Shown: in pieces, positions 48,158 to 56,806 of the stretch
Layout: every line of letters starts with the position of its first letter
Numbering within the stretch: the first letter of the stretch is position 1
Assembly (NCBI GenBank): GCA_017429205.1
Contig: JAFRPH010000065.1
Coordinates: 1-59,874 of the forward strand
DNA length: 59,874 bases
Direction: 5' to 3'
DNA from: Bacteroidales bacterium
GTDB lineage: Bacteria; Bacteroidota; Bacteroidia; Bacteroidales; UBA932
The notes under the pieces: generated by a model
Told to the model about the DNA's origin: nothing
The model's database searches: none
The model's input: the letters and a program-made list of their open reading frames with translations, nothing else
Program-made: the position numbers and the translations under genes

Positions 48158-49342
48158 CTACGGTTGGGCGGCAGGACTGACCGGGGCAGCCGGATTGATG
48201 GGCACGGTCGGGTCCACGACCAGCGACTCTACGAGCCGGGTCAGGGAATCGAGGCGGGCCTGGATGTGGTCCAGCTGCGCTTCCTTCTCCGCCAGGTCGC
48301 GGTCCGTCTTGTCATAGATCTCCCGGATCATCGCGTTCATTTCCTCCCCGGTCATCCCGAGGGAGTGTTCTTTGATGACCAGCTGGTTGTCCTTGATCTT
48401 ATGGGCCCGGGCCGATGCATAGAAGGCGGTCTGGGCCTCGAAGGAAAGGGGCTCGCCGGTCAGGGAGATCTCCACCTTGCGCCCGTGGTCGTTGTAGATG
48501 CGCCAGTCGTAGATGTAGGAGCGGGAGACCAGGCGGTTCTCCCGGACGAACGCCTCCACGTTCCGCTGGAAATTGTTGTCCTTCACCATCCCGATGGCCG
48601 AAATGATGCTCGGGATGACGACGATGGCGATGATGGTGCTCATCAGATGCCGCCGCTTCGTGGCCAGGGCCGGGTCGATGCCCGTAACCGTCTTGAAGCG
48701 CAAGTACTTGACCATCACGTAGGTGGCCAGCGTAATGAAGACGGCATTGATGATGAACAGGTACATCGCCCCGAGGAAGAAATGCATGTTCAGGCAGGAC
48801 AGGCCGTAGCCCGCGGTGCACAGGGGCGGCATCAGGGCCGTCGCGATGGCGACGCCCGCGATGGCCGTCCCGCGTTCCTTGCGGCTGTTCTCCAAGATGC
48901 CGGCCAGGCCGCCGAACAGGGCGATCAGGACGTCATAGATGGTGGGACTCGTGCGGGCCTCCAGCTCCGTGGGATTGATCAGGTCCAGCGGGGACACGAG
49001 GAAGAACAGGGTCGACGCCCCCAGCGAGATGAGCACCATCACCAGCACGTTCTTGACCGCCTGCTTGAGCAGATCCAGGTCGTTGGTCCCGATGGCCAGG
49101 CCCATCCCGATGATCGGCCCCATCAGCGGGGAGATGAGCATCGCGCCGATGATCACCGCCGTCGAGTTCACGTTCAGGCCGACGGATGCGATGATAATCG
49201 AGAACGCCAGGATCCAGGCGTTGGGGCCCCGGAACCAGATGGCGCTCTTGATGCGCTGCGCCGCATCGTCGGTGTCTATGTGGTCGTAGATGTTCGCGTA
49301 ATAGCGAATCGTCCGCTTCAGATCGTTCTTGTCCCATTTCAT
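48158..49342 (-). CDS. DUF389-domain membrane protein
   Basis: The 394-residue protein starts at the ATG at 49342 (MKWDKNDLKRTIRYYANIYDHIDTDD); the longer frame to 49774 lies within the upstream gene and is rejected. The DUF389 core is visible as SAIWFRGPNAWILAFSIIIASVGLNVNSTAVIIGAMLISPLMGPIIGMG, then IATALMPPLCTAGYGL. About six membrane spans are expected. A long C-terminal soluble part follows (about residues 230-394), ending in a coiled-coil stretch ( EKEAQLDHIQARLDSLTRLVESL ) and a proline/alanine-rich tail. The function of DUF389 proteins is unknown. It is the last of a four-gene minus-strand run. Confidence 0.85.
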   Translation of the reverse strand: MKWDKNDLKRTIRYYANIYDHIDTDDAAQRIKSAIWFRGPNAWILAFSIIIASVGLNVNSTAVIIGAMLISPLMGPIIGMGLAIGTNDLDLLKQAVKNVLVMVLISLGASTLFFLVSPLDLINPTELEARTSPTIYDVLIALFGGLAGILENSRKERGTAIAGVAIATALMPPLCTAGYGLSCLNMHFFLGAMYLFIINAVFITLATYVMVKYLRFKTVTGIDPALATKRRHLMSTIIAIVVIPSIISAIGMVKDNNFQRNVEAFVRENRLVSRSYIYDWRIYNDHGRKVEISLTGEPLSFEAQTAFYASARAHKIKDNQLVIKEHSLGMTGEEMNAMIREIYDKTDRDLAEKEAQLDHIQARLDSLTRLVESLVVDPTVPINPAAPVSPAAQP

Positions 49343-49398
49343 AACGACCACAAGATAAGGATTTTTCGGGGCTCTTGCAAAAGCTGGAGCCCCGGCCG

Positions 49399-50256
49399 TT
49401 ACAGCGCGGTGATGGAATAGAGGAAGCTGTACTTGTCGCCGGGAGCCACCCGGTGGATGTAGGTGCGGTCTGAGATGTCGCCGGTGAAGCCCTTCTTGTC
49501 GCAGAGGCCGTTCCAGGGTTCCAGGCACACGAACGGGCAGCCCGGCTTGTAGGGCGCCCAGATGCCGTAGGCCTCCGCCAACGGGCTGTCCACGCGCAGG
49601 AAGGCCTTCCCTTCCTTGTCGCAAAGCTCCGTGGCCGCCACCTGCATTTCCTCGATGATCAGGGCGTCGTGTGCGAAGGTCTCGTTCGTGACCGGCATTT
49701 CCGCCGGCAGGTGGACGGGCTCCGGCCGGGGGACGCGGTTGCCGTCGTCCAAGTCGGAGACGACGACGGGGCACACGGGCCGGCCGCAGGCGTCGTAATA
49801 GCGGACGTAGCCGTGGACGGCGTCCGCCGGGTCGTAATCCGGCAGGGTGAAAGCGGGATGCGCGCCGATCTGGGCGAAGATGTCGCGCTTGTCCAGGTTC
49901 AGGATGGTCCAGGTGATGTCCACGCGGTTTCCGTCCAGCTTATACTGCGCCTCCAAAGCGAAACGGTAGGGGTAGTTCTCCGGCTGGACGTCCTTCATCA
50001 CCAGGATGCCTTCCCCGGCTTCCTCGAACTCGCAGTCGCGGGCGAAACCGTGCTGCTTCATCGTAAATACCTGACCGTCAATGCGAATCTCATTGTTGAA
50101 GGGCTTGCCCACCGCCGGGAACAGGATGGGGGCGTGGCGGTTCCAGAACTTCGCGTCGCCGTTCCACATATACTCCCGGCCCTTCCGGACCAGGCTCACC
50201 AGCTCCGCGCCATGCGGAGCCACTTCGATGGATATTACGTTGTTGGAAAGTTTCAT
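49399..50256 (-). CDS. LacX-type aldose 1-epimerase family protein
   Basis: The 285-residue protein fits the galactose-mutarotase fold: ISIEVAPHGAELVSLVRKGREYMWNGDAKFW, NRHAPILFPAVGKPFNNE, KQHGFARDCEFEEA with the likely catalytic histidine, and IGAHPAFTLP with the second histidine. The segment PFVCLEPWNGLCD holds the usual acidic residue. It resembles the LacX subgroup more than GalM. LacX-like proteins act on sugars of unsettled identity. It starts three bases after the stop of the alpha/beta hydrolase gene, so the two are co-translated. Confidence 0.88.
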   Translation of the reverse strand: MKLSNNVISIEVAPHGAELVSLVRKGREYMWNGDAKFWNRHAPILFPAVGKPFNNEIRIDGQVFTMKQHGFARDCEFEEAGEGILVMKDVQPENYPYRFALEAQYKLDGNRVDITWTILNLDKRDIFAQIGAHPAFTLPDYDPADAVHGYVRYYDACGRPVCPVVVSDLDDGNRVPRPEPVHLPAEMPVTNETFAHDALIIEEMQVAATELCDKEGKAFLRVDSPLAEAYGIWAPYKPGCPFVCLEPWNGLCDKKGFTGDISDRTYIHRVAPGDKYSFLYSITAL

Positions 50257-50259
50257 CGT

Positions 50260-51330
50260 TTACCAGTTTTTGCGGTCGAAGGTCCAGTCGGGATGGACCA
50301 TCTTGCCGTATTCGTCGTTCATAAAGAGGGCGGAGTCGCCGACCTGGCCCTTGAGCTGCCAGTTGAGCCAGAGGCGGCACGCGACGGCGTAAGCGCCGGC
50401 GTTCTTCTCGTAGTACGTGCCGTGGTGACCGTCCAGGGTGGAAATCTTCACGACGGGAAGCTCCTTGATACGCTTCCAGTCGCCATTGGCATTCTCGTAG
50501 GCCACGTCCGCCGTGCCACCGTTGAGGTAGAGCATCGGCTGGTGGAGATTCGCGAGGGACTCCTTGGAAGCGCCGCTCATCGACATTTCTCCGATGCCGG
50601 AGTTGAAGATCAGGCAGGTCTTGATGCGGGGGTCGTGGGCCACGGCGAGCACCTGGGCGCCGCCGCAGGACTGCCCCATCGCCGCGACCTTGTCCAGGTC
50701 GATGCGGTGGTAGTAGTCGCTCGTCACGTCGATGTTCTTGTCCGTGAGCCAGTCCAGGGCCTCCAGCAGCTGGCGCGGATAGGTCCGGAACGGTTCCGGG
50801 GCGGGCGCGGCCTTCTTGCCCTTCTTCTTCGCGGCGGCCTCCGCGGCCTTCCGCGCCGCTTCCTGCTGCGCGGCCCGCTCGGCGAGCTCCGCCTCGGTAT
50901 AAGGCGTCAGCCGCTCGCCGTTGCCCATCATCGCCACTTCCTTCGTCTCCGGGTACCAGCCCCGCACGACGCCCTTCCACTGGGCGTAGAACGCGTCGTC
51001 CGGCATATCCTGATACGGGCCGATGGCGAGGACGATATAGCCCCAGGAGGCCACCTCGCTGAGCAGGCGGCTCATCTCCAGGTTGTTGTTCGCGCAGGCG
51101 CCATTGGCATACAGGAGCACGGGAATCTTGCCGTTCTCGTCGACATATTTCTGGAGGTCCTTCGGACGGTAGATCGTGTGCGTGGGAAGGGTGGCGTCTC
51201 CGACGGCCACGGACTTCCAGGGGCCGGTTCCGCCGCCTTCGATGACTTGTTCCTGCTTCGTCTGCGCGAGGCAGACCGCGCCCGCGGCGAACAGCGCCGC
51301 CGCCAGGGCCATGAGCTTGTGGTGTTTCAT
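50260..51330 (-). CDS. Exported alpha/beta hydrolase with a charged insertion
   Basis: The 356-residue product has a signal peptide (AAALFAAGAVCLAQ). The alpha/beta-hydrolase features are KIPVLLYANGACANNNLEM (oxyanion hole region), VAAMGQSCGGAQVLA (nucleophile elbow GQSCGG) and DGHHGTYYEKN (catalytic histidine). Between residues about 150 and 178 there is an insertion rich in alanine and lysine (EAARKAAEAAAKKKGKKA) that should be helical and is not part of the fold. It resembles the chlorophyllase/PAF-acetylhydrolase-like group. Substrate unknown, probably an ester in the periplasm. Confidence 0.8.
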   Translation of the reverse strand: MKHHKLMALAAALFAAGAVCLAQTKQEQVIEGGGTGPWKSVAVGDATLPTHTIYRPKDLQKYVDENGKIPVLLYANGACANNNLEMSRLLSEVASWGYIVLAIGPYQDMPDDAFYAQWKGVVRGWYPETKEVAMMGNGERLTPYTEAELAERAAQQEAARKAAEAAAKKKGKKAAPAPEPFRTYPRQLLEALDWLTDKNIDVTSDYYHRIDLDKVAAMGQSCGGAQVLAVAHDPRIKTCLIFNSGIGEMSMSGASKESLANLHQPMLYLNGGTADVAYENANGDWKRIKELPVVKISTLDGHHGTYYEKNAGAYAVACRLWLNWQLKGQVGDSALFMNDEYGKMVHPDWTFDRKNW

Positions 51331-51343
51331 ATCTTATCCGGTT

Positions 51344-52237
51344 TTATGTTCTGAAAGAAGCTATCGCGAAGGCGGCTGCGGCGGCCAGGAGGACCACCAA
51401 TCCGCACAGGAGGCCGTAATAGAGGCCGGTCTTCAGGACCAGCCAGAAGCTCTTCTTCCACTGGACACCCAGCCACTGGTGATAATCCCACATCAGGAGG
51501 ACCGTAATCAGGACGATGCCGATTTCCGCACTCTTTCCGAACGAGAAGAGCAGGGCGAACAGCATGAAGAAGCTGAACTGGCACAGGATATAGGCCGATG
51601 CCGCCGCATAGGCCGACATCCGTTGCTTGTGGCGGCGGCGCAGCGCGAGGGACATGGCCAGCCAGAGGAGCAGGAACTGGCCGGCGAAAAGCGGAATCCC
51701 CTGGCTCCGGAGTGTGCCCTCCAGGGCCGCCAAGGACGATTCGTGCTGAGTGTCCACCTCCTCCGGGTACTGGTCCAGATGCAGGTAGACCCAGCCTTTC
51801 TGGAGCGTGGCCAGCGTATTCTTCAGCAGCGAAAAAGTCTTTGCCTGCTCGGGATTCTCAAAATCCTCGGCTTCCATCTGCTCGACAGGATTGATCTCCT
51901 TCCTGTGGCGCTGCTGGACCGGCTGCATGACGGCGGCGACCAGGGCGAAGAAGGCGTAGAAGACGATGAGCGCCGTCAGGGGCGCCAGGTATCGCTCGTG
52001 GGCGCCCTTGATGTAGTCCCGGATCATGTAGCCAGGACGGAGCAGGAGATGGGAGAACGTCCGTTTCGCGTCGTCGTTCAGGAAAGGGATGCTGTCGAAC
52101 GCCCCCTTGTAGAAATCGCCGGAACGCTTCCGGGGCTTCTTTTCCTTCGGCTTGTACCAGGGGAAATACCCCAGCTTCTGCCAGATGGCGAAGGCGCGGC
52201 AGCGAGACTTGAAAGAATGTTTCTTTTTCTTGTCCAT
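51344..52237 (-). CDS. DUF3667-like membrane protein
   Basis: The 297-residue protein starts at the ATG at 52235-52237 (MDKKKKHSFKSRCRAFAIWQKL). The promoter's -7 box ends six bases before this ATG, excluding the longer frame. The segment LLLRPGYMIRDYIKGAHERYLAPLTALIVFYAFF is the hallmark of DUF3667. The N-terminal zinc ribbon usual for the family is missing, so the N-terminus is shorter than typical. Five or so membrane spans follow, with a soluble stretch at about 115-180. It heads the four-gene minus-strand run and diverges from uxuA. Function unknown. Confidence 0.75.
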   Translation of the reverse strand: MDKKKKHSFKSRCRAFAIWQKLGYFPWYKPKEKKPRKRSGDFYKGAFDSIPFLNDDAKRTFSHLLLRPGYMIRDYIKGAHERYLAPLTALIVFYAFFALVAAVMQPVQQRHRKEINPVEQMEAEDFENPEQAKTFSLLKNTLATLQKGWVYLHLDQYPEEVDTQHESSLAALEGTLRSQGIPLFAGQFLLLWLAMSLALRRRHKQRMSAYAAASAYILCQFSFFMLFALLFSFGKSAEIGIVLITVLLMWDYHQWLGVQWKKSFWLVLKTGLYYGLLCGLVVLLAAAAAFAIASFRT

Positions 52238-52243
52238 CGGTAA

Positions 52244-52292
52244 CAAATTTACGCAATCCACCTTGAGAAAGCAAAGAAATGCCGTACCTTTG
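52244..52292. promoter_or_regulatory. Divergent DUF3667-like/uxuA promoters
   Basis: Minus: TTG at 52272-52274 and TAAATTTG at 52244-52251 (20 nt). Plus: TTG at 52263-52265 and TACCTTTG at 52285-52292 (19 nt). The -33 elements cross over each other, so the two promoters are probably mutually exclusive. Confidence 0.6.
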
Positions 52293-52324
52293 TACAGCTA
52301 TGAACCCTAAAAAGCAGACATACA

Positions 52325-53578
52325 ATGGAAAAAACTTGGAGATGGTTCGGTAAGAAGGACAAGATCACGCTGGCGATGCTGCGGCAGATCGGCGTGGAGG
52401 GCATCGTGACCGCCTTGCACGACGTCCCGCTGGGGCAGGTGTGGACGCGGGAGAAGATCCGCGACCTGCGCGAATATATCGAGAGCTACGGCATGCGCTG
52501 GAGCGTCGTGGAGTCGCTCCCCGTCGTGGAAACCATCAAATACGGCGGTCCCGACCGGGACGAGCAGATCGAAGTGTACAAGCAGTCGCTGCGGAACCTG
52601 TCCGCCGAGGGCATCCACTGCATCTGCTACAACTTCATGCCGGTGCTGGACTGGGCCCGCACGGACCTCTTCCACAAAAACCCGAACGGCGCCACGAACC
52701 TGTACTTCAACTACGCCGAGTTCGCCTATTTCGACATCTACATCCTCAAGCGCCCCGGCGCCCGGGAGGAGTGGGCGAAGTTCCGGTTCCCGGCGGGCGT
52801 AGGCGAGGGGCGGAACGTCCTCGCCGAAGCCGACGCGCTCGCCAAGACCATGACCCCGGAAAAAGACCACAAGCTGGTGGAGACCATCGTCATCAAGACG
52901 CAGGGCTTCGTGAGCGGCAATTTCAGCGAGAACGACGAGGCCCCCGTGCAGAAGTTCCGGGAGTTCCTGGACCTGTACAAGGGCATCGACAAGGCCCAGC
53001 TCCGGGCCAATATGAAATACTTCCTGGAGGCCATCATGCCCGTCTGCGAGGAGTGCGGGATGAACATGTGCGTCCATCCGGACGACCCGCCCATCGAGAT
53101 CCTCGGCCTGCCACGCATCGTCCGCACGGAGGAGGACATCGAGTGGTTCCTGAATGCGGTTCCCAACAAGCATAACGGCCTGACTTTCTGCGCCGGAAGC
53201 CTCTCCGCAGGAGCCTACAACGATGTCGTGGGGATGGCGAAGAAGTTCGCCTCCCGCACCCATTTCATCCACCTGCGCTCCTGCCACATCTTCCCGAACG
53301 GCGACTTCACCGAGGCCTCGCACCTCGGCGGCCGGGCGGACCTCATCGAACTCGTACGCATCTTCGAGAAGGAGAATCCCGCCCTGCCGATGCGCGTGGA
53401 CCACGGCATGACCTTCACCGACGCGCCCGGCGGCATCATGGACGAGTCCGCGCACGGGCACAACGCCGGTTACACCCTCCTCGGCCGCATGTTCGCCATG
53501 GGCCAGGTCCAGGGCATCATCGCCACCGTCGACCGCGAACTGGGCCTCCCCTACAAACAACCCGGTTTTTTTGATTGA
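52325..53578 (+). CDS. uxuA: Mannonate dehydratase
   Basis: The 417-residue protein is a classic UxuA: MEKTWRWFGKKDKITLAMLRQIG matches the E. coli N-terminus (MEQTWRWYG), which fixes the start. Further features are GVEGIVTALHDVPLGQVWTREKI, CVHPDDPPIEILGLPRIV and FIHLRSCHIFPNGDF, containing the metal-binding residues of the TIM barrel. It dehydrates D-mannonate to 2-keto-3-deoxygluconate in the glucuronate pathway. The next gene, 104 bp downstream, is the fructuronate-reductase-type enzyme. A 17-codon reading frame (MNPKKQTYNGKNLEMVR) overlaps its start at 52300-52353. Confidence 0.95.
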   Translation: MEKTWRWFGKKDKITLAMLRQIGVEGIVTALHDVPLGQVWTREKIRDLREYIESYGMRWSVVESLPVVETIKYGGPDRDEQIEVYKQSLRNLSAEGIHCICYNFMPVLDWARTDLFHKNPNGATNLYFNYAEFAYFDIYILKRPGAREEWAKFRFPAGVGEGRNVLAEADALAKTMTPEKDHKLVETIVIKTQGFVSGNFSENDEAPVQKFREFLDLYKGIDKAQLRANMKYFLEAIMPVCEECGMNMCVHPDDPPIEILGLPRIVRTEEDIEWFLNAVPNKHNGLTFCAGSLSAGAYNDVVGMAKKFASRTHFIHLRSCHIFPNGDFTEASHLGGRADLIELVRIFEKENPALPMRVDHGMTFTDAPGGIMDESAHGHNAGYTLLGRMFAMGQVQGIIATVDRELGLPYKQPGFFD

Positions 53579-53586
53579 ACGAAGCG

Positions 53587-53667
53587 GAAGAATCACAGAT
53601 ATCTCCGGCGGCATTTACCCGGACAGGGCTGCGAAGCAGCAGACGCCAGAGGTATCTGTGATTCTTC
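53587..53667. repeat. Cruciform-type inverted repeat between uxuA and uxuB
   Basis: GAAGAATCACAGATA (53587-53601) and its exact reverse complement (53653-53667) flank 51 nt. Inside are GCTGC-GAA-GCAGC (53628-53640) and CCC-N5-GGG (53618-53628). The architecture is a long stem closing a multi-hairpin loop. It fills the intercistronic gap, so it may attenuate or process the uxuAB mRNA. Confidence 0.75.
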
Positions 53668-53681
53668 AAAAAAAGCAAGCC

Positions 53682-55268
53682 ATGAAACTGACTGATATCC
53701 TGAACGGCAAGTATAACGCCGCGGAATGGGAGTCCAAAGGCTACAGGCTCCCGAAATACGACATCGCCGCCGTGAAGGCGAAAACCTTCGCCGAGCCCAC
53801 CTGGGTGCACTTCGGCGGCGGCAACATTTTCCGCGCCTTCCCGGCCGCGATCCTGAACGAGGCCCTGAACACGGGCCAGTACGACCGCGGCGTCATCGTC
53901 GCGGAAACCTTCGATCTCGAGGTCATCGACAAGGCCTATGCCCCTTACGGGAACCTGTCGCTGTCCGTGAGCCTGCAGTCCACCGGCACCATCGAAAAGA
54001 CCGTCATCGCGTCCGTCACGGAGGCCCTGAAGGCCGATTACGCCTTCCCCGACTGGCAGCGGCTCGTGGACATCTTCCGGAACCCGTCCCTGCAGATGAT
54101 TTCCTTCACCATCACGGAGAAGGGCTATACCGTCGCCCCAGCGGACCTGGAGCGCGGCCTGACGCCCGTCCTGGCGATGGGCAAGGTCGCTGCGCTGCTG
54201 TACGAGCGCTGGAAGGCCGGCGCCCTGCCGCTGACGGTGCAGTCGATGGACAATTGCTCCCACAACGGCGACAAGGTCAAGGCCGGCGTGCTCGCGTATG
54301 CGAAGCGCTGGGCGGCCGACGGTCTCGTCCCGGCGGAATTCCTCGCCTACCTGGAGGACGAGACGAAGATCACCTTCCCTTGGTCGATGATCGACAAGAT
54401 CACCCCGCGCCCGCACGAGAAGGTGAAGGCCATGCTCGCGGCCGACGGCTTCGAGGACAACGACTACATCGAAACGGCCAAGCACACCTTCACGGCCCCG
54501 TTCGTGAACTCCGAGGAGGTGCAATATCTGGTCATTGAGGACAATTACACCTGCGGCCGGCCGCCGCTGGACCTGGGCGGCGCGCTGTACACGACGCGGG
54601 AGACCGTGGACAAAGTGGAAACGATGAAGGTCACCACTTGCCTCAACCCGCTGCACACCGCGATGAGCATCTACGGCTGCATGCTGGGCTACACCCTCAT
54701 CAGCGCCGAGATGGCCGATCCGGACCTGCGCGCCTTCATCCAGAAGATCGGCTACATCGAGGCGATGCCGGTCGTGACGGACCCGGGCGTCCTGAATCCG
54801 TACGAGTTCATCGGCACGGTCATCAACCGCCGCCTGCCGAACCCGTTCATGCCGGACGCGCCGCAGCGCATCGCGATGGACACGAGCCAGAAACTGCCCA
54901 TCCGCTTCGGCGAGACCCTCAAGAAGTACATCTCCCGCGGGCTGGACATGGACAATCTGGTACTGATTCCGCTCACGCTGGCGGGCTATGCGCGCTACCT
55001 GAAGGGCATCCGCGACGACGGAACGCCGTTCGAGCCGTCCCCGGACCCGCTGCTGGCGGAGCTGCAGGCGATCGTAGCGCCGCTGGAAATCGGCAAGCCG
55101 GACCAGGACTGGTCCTGCCTCAAGCAGCTGTTCAGCCGGAAGGACGTCTTTGCGGTGGACCTGTATGAGGCCGGCCTCGGCGAGCGCATCGAAGGCATGG
55201 TCCGCGAACTGTACGCCGGACCCGGCGCCGTTCGCGAGACGCTGCACAAGTATGTGGTAGCGAGGTAA
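53682..55268 (+). CDS. uxuB: Mannitol-dehydrogenase-family oxidoreductase (fructuronate reductase type)
   Basis: The 528-residue protein starts at the ATG at 53682 (MKLTDILNGKYNAAEWESKGYRL); the frame to 53571 runs through the palindrome and is excluded. The Rossmann part has WVHFGGGNIFRAFPAAIL and RGVIVAETFDLEVIDKAYAP. The catalytic region KAGVLAYAKRW and FPWSMIDKITPRPHEKV is typical of the polyol/mannitol dehydrogenase family. Next to uxuA it is best read as UxuB, reducing D-fructuronate to D-mannonate with NADH. The name is based on context and family; mannitol dehydrogenases share the fold. Confidence 0.85.
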   Translation: MKLTDILNGKYNAAEWESKGYRLPKYDIAAVKAKTFAEPTWVHFGGGNIFRAFPAAILNEALNTGQYDRGVIVAETFDLEVIDKAYAPYGNLSLSVSLQSTGTIEKTVIASVTEALKADYAFPDWQRLVDIFRNPSLQMISFTITEKGYTVAPADLERGLTPVLAMGKVAALLYERWKAGALPLTVQSMDNCSHNGDKVKAGVLAYAKRWAADGLVPAEFLAYLEDETKITFPWSMIDKITPRPHEKVKAMLAADGFEDNDYIETAKHTFTAPFVNSEEVQYLVIEDNYTCGRPPLDLGGALYTTRETVDKVETMKVTTCLNPLHTAMSIYGCMLGYTLISAEMADPDLRAFIQKIGYIEAMPVVTDPGVLNPYEFIGTVINRRLPNPFMPDAPQRIAMDTSQKLPIRFGETLKKYISRGLDMDNLVLIPLTLAGYARYLKGIRDDGTPFEPSPDPLLAELQAIVAPLEIGKPDQDWSCLKQLFSRKDVFAVDLYEAGLGERIEGMVRELYAGPGAVRETLHKYVVAR

Positions 55269-56330
55269 TTACGCTTCCTGGGAAATAGTTTTAGCATAGT
55301 GGCACTGGAGGACTTCTCCGGTGCCATTGTGCCAATTGTGCATCCCGTTTCCGAGGCAGTCGCGCCAGGCCTTGCAATCCTTGCATCGGCCCGTCCGGGC
55401 CCAGTCCCGCTTGCGGAAAGCCTCGAAACGCGTTTCCCAAACTTCGTAGAAATTGTCCGTATAGATGCTGCCCTGGGAAAAACGGTCCCGGTCGATGTTG
55501 GGGCAGGCGCAGATGCGGCCGTCGATGAGGACGGACGCGATGTTGATGCCGGCGCGGCAGAAATAGCGGATGTCGCGGACCTTCTCCTCGTATCGGCCCA
55601 GATAGCCTTCGCAGCTGAAGGTCACCTTCATCGGCCCGCCTTCCTGGCGCTTGGCCTGGATGAATTCCATCAGGGAAATAAACTGGGAATCAGAGAGTTT
55701 CATCTCCGGATCGGCGGCGGCCCGGCCGATGGGAATGATGGTGAACAGCCGCCACTGCTTCACGCCGAGGCCTTTGAGGATTTCGTAGATTTCGGGGAGT
55801 TCGGAGAGGTTCCGCTGGTTCACGCAGGTGACGACATCGGCGTTCAGGCGCGGTTCCGCAGCGATGATGCCGATGGCTTTCAGCGCGCGGGCATAGCTCC
55901 CGGGTACCCCGCGCATCCAGTCGTGGGAGGCCTCCAGACCGTCCAGGCTCACGGTGATGGCGCCCATTCCGGCGGCCATCAGCTTCCCGTGCATCGCCTC
56001 GTCGTAGCACCAGCCGTTGGTGACCATGCCCCAGCCGAAGCCCCGGCGGCGGATTTCCCGCCCGGCCTCGGCGATGTCCGGCCGCAGCAGCGGCTCCCCG
56101 CCGGTCAGGACCACAGAGAAATCCCTCGGCCGGTGGTCCGCCGGAATCGTGTCCAAGGCCCGCAGGAAGTCTTCCAGGGGCATATCCTTCTCCCGGCTCT
56201 GCACGGAGCAGTCACTCCCGCAATGGCGGCAGCGGAGCATGCAACGGGTCGTGCATTCCCAGAAGAGGTAATTCAATTCGTGGACCTTCGTCTCATTGGC
56301 GCGGAACAGGCGGAACAGCAGCGGATTCAT
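55269..56330 (-). CDS. Radical SAM/SPASM enzyme of the rSAM/lipoprotein system
   Basis: The 353-residue protein starts at the ATG at 56330 (MNPLLFRLFRANETKVHELNYLFWE). The radical SAM cluster motif C-x3-C-x2-C is CMLRCRHC (Cys30, 34, 37), with extra cysteines at 26 and 41. SVVLTGGEPLLRPD follows. The C-terminal SPASM region carries CRAGINIASVLIDGRICACPNIDR and CKDCKAWRDCLGNGMHNWHNG, expected to hold two auxiliary iron-sulfur clusters. Such enzymes modify peptides. The divergent gene at 56417 encodes the small lipoprotein typical of this rSAM/lipoprotein pairing in Bacteroidetes, a likely substrate. It ends at the base after the uxuB stop. Confidence 0.9.
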   Translation of the reverse strand: MNPLLFRLFRANETKVHELNYLFWECTTRCMLRCRHCGSDCSVQSREKDMPLEDFLRALDTIPADHRPRDFSVVLTGGEPLLRPDIAEAGREIRRRGFGWGMVTNGWCYDEAMHGKLMAAGMGAITVSLDGLEASHDWMRGVPGSYARALKAIGIIAAEPRLNADVVTCVNQRNLSELPEIYEILKGLGVKQWRLFTIIPIGRAAADPEMKLSDSQFISLMEFIQAKRQEGGPMKVTFSCEGYLGRYEEKVRDIRYFCRAGINIASVLIDGRICACPNIDRDRFSQGSIYTDNFYEVWETRFEAFRKRDWARTGRCKDCKAWRDCLGNGMHNWHNGTGEVLQCHYAKTISQEA

Positions 56331-56351
56331 GGCGCGGATATGGTCTTTCGG

Positions 56352-56403
56352 CAAATTTACGTTATTTTTGTGCAAGATTCGTCCCCGGGGGGATTTATCT
56401 TGT
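56352..56403. promoter_or_regulatory. Divergent promoters, rSAM and lipoprotein genes
   Basis: Minus: TAAATTTG at 56352-56359, 21 nt before the rSAM ATG. Plus: TATCTTGT at 56396-56403, 13 nt before the ATG at 56417. Neither has a TTG at exactly 19-20 nt. Confidence 0.4.
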
Positions 56404-56416
56404 AAATGCGACAAAC

Positions 56417-56806
56417 ATGAAATTCTTGCATAATCTTTTGAAGGGAGCGTCCCTGACCGGCGCCCTGTTCGTATTCCAGGCCTGCTACGGCATGCCCCAG
56501 GCGCCGCTCGGGGAAGAGAACGGCGAGGCGCCGATGTCCTTCTCCCTGGTTTCCCGCACCACGGGCGAACCCCTGGAGGGAATCCGGATCAAAGGCGGTG
56601 CTTGGAAACAGGACATGGAAAGGGAGAACGTGCTGGGCATCACGGACGCCAACGGCCACTGCCGCGTGGGAATCCCCTATTACCGGAATCTGGAAGGTCC
56701 TTTCGTCCGGTTCGAGGACCCGCAAGGCGCATTCGTCGTCAAGGACACCACCCTGGCGGACCTCCGCGACCGGGAAATCGTCGTCAAGCTGGATTCTGTC
56801 CAATGA
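56417..56806 (+). CDS. Radical SAM-associated lipoprotein
   Basis: The 129-residue protein begins MKFLHNLLKGASLTGALFVFQACYG with Cys23 as lipidated residue. The wording GASLTGALFVFQACYG is characteristic of lipoproteins encoded beside radical SAM/SPASM enzymes in Bacteroidetes. The mature part has a transthyretin-like beta-sandwich pattern: PMSFSLVSRTTGEPLEGIRIKGG, GITDANGHCRVGIPYY and FVRFEDPQGAFVVKD. Possible modified residues are not obvious. It overlaps the next gene by four bases (ATGA), so the two are translated together. Confidence 0.85.
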   Translation: MKFLHNLLKGASLTGALFVFQACYGMPQAPLGEENGEAPMSFSLVSRTTGEPLEGIRIKGGAWKQDMERENVLGITDANGHCRVGIPYYRNLEGPFVRFEDPQGAFVVKDTTLADLRDREIVVKLDSVQ

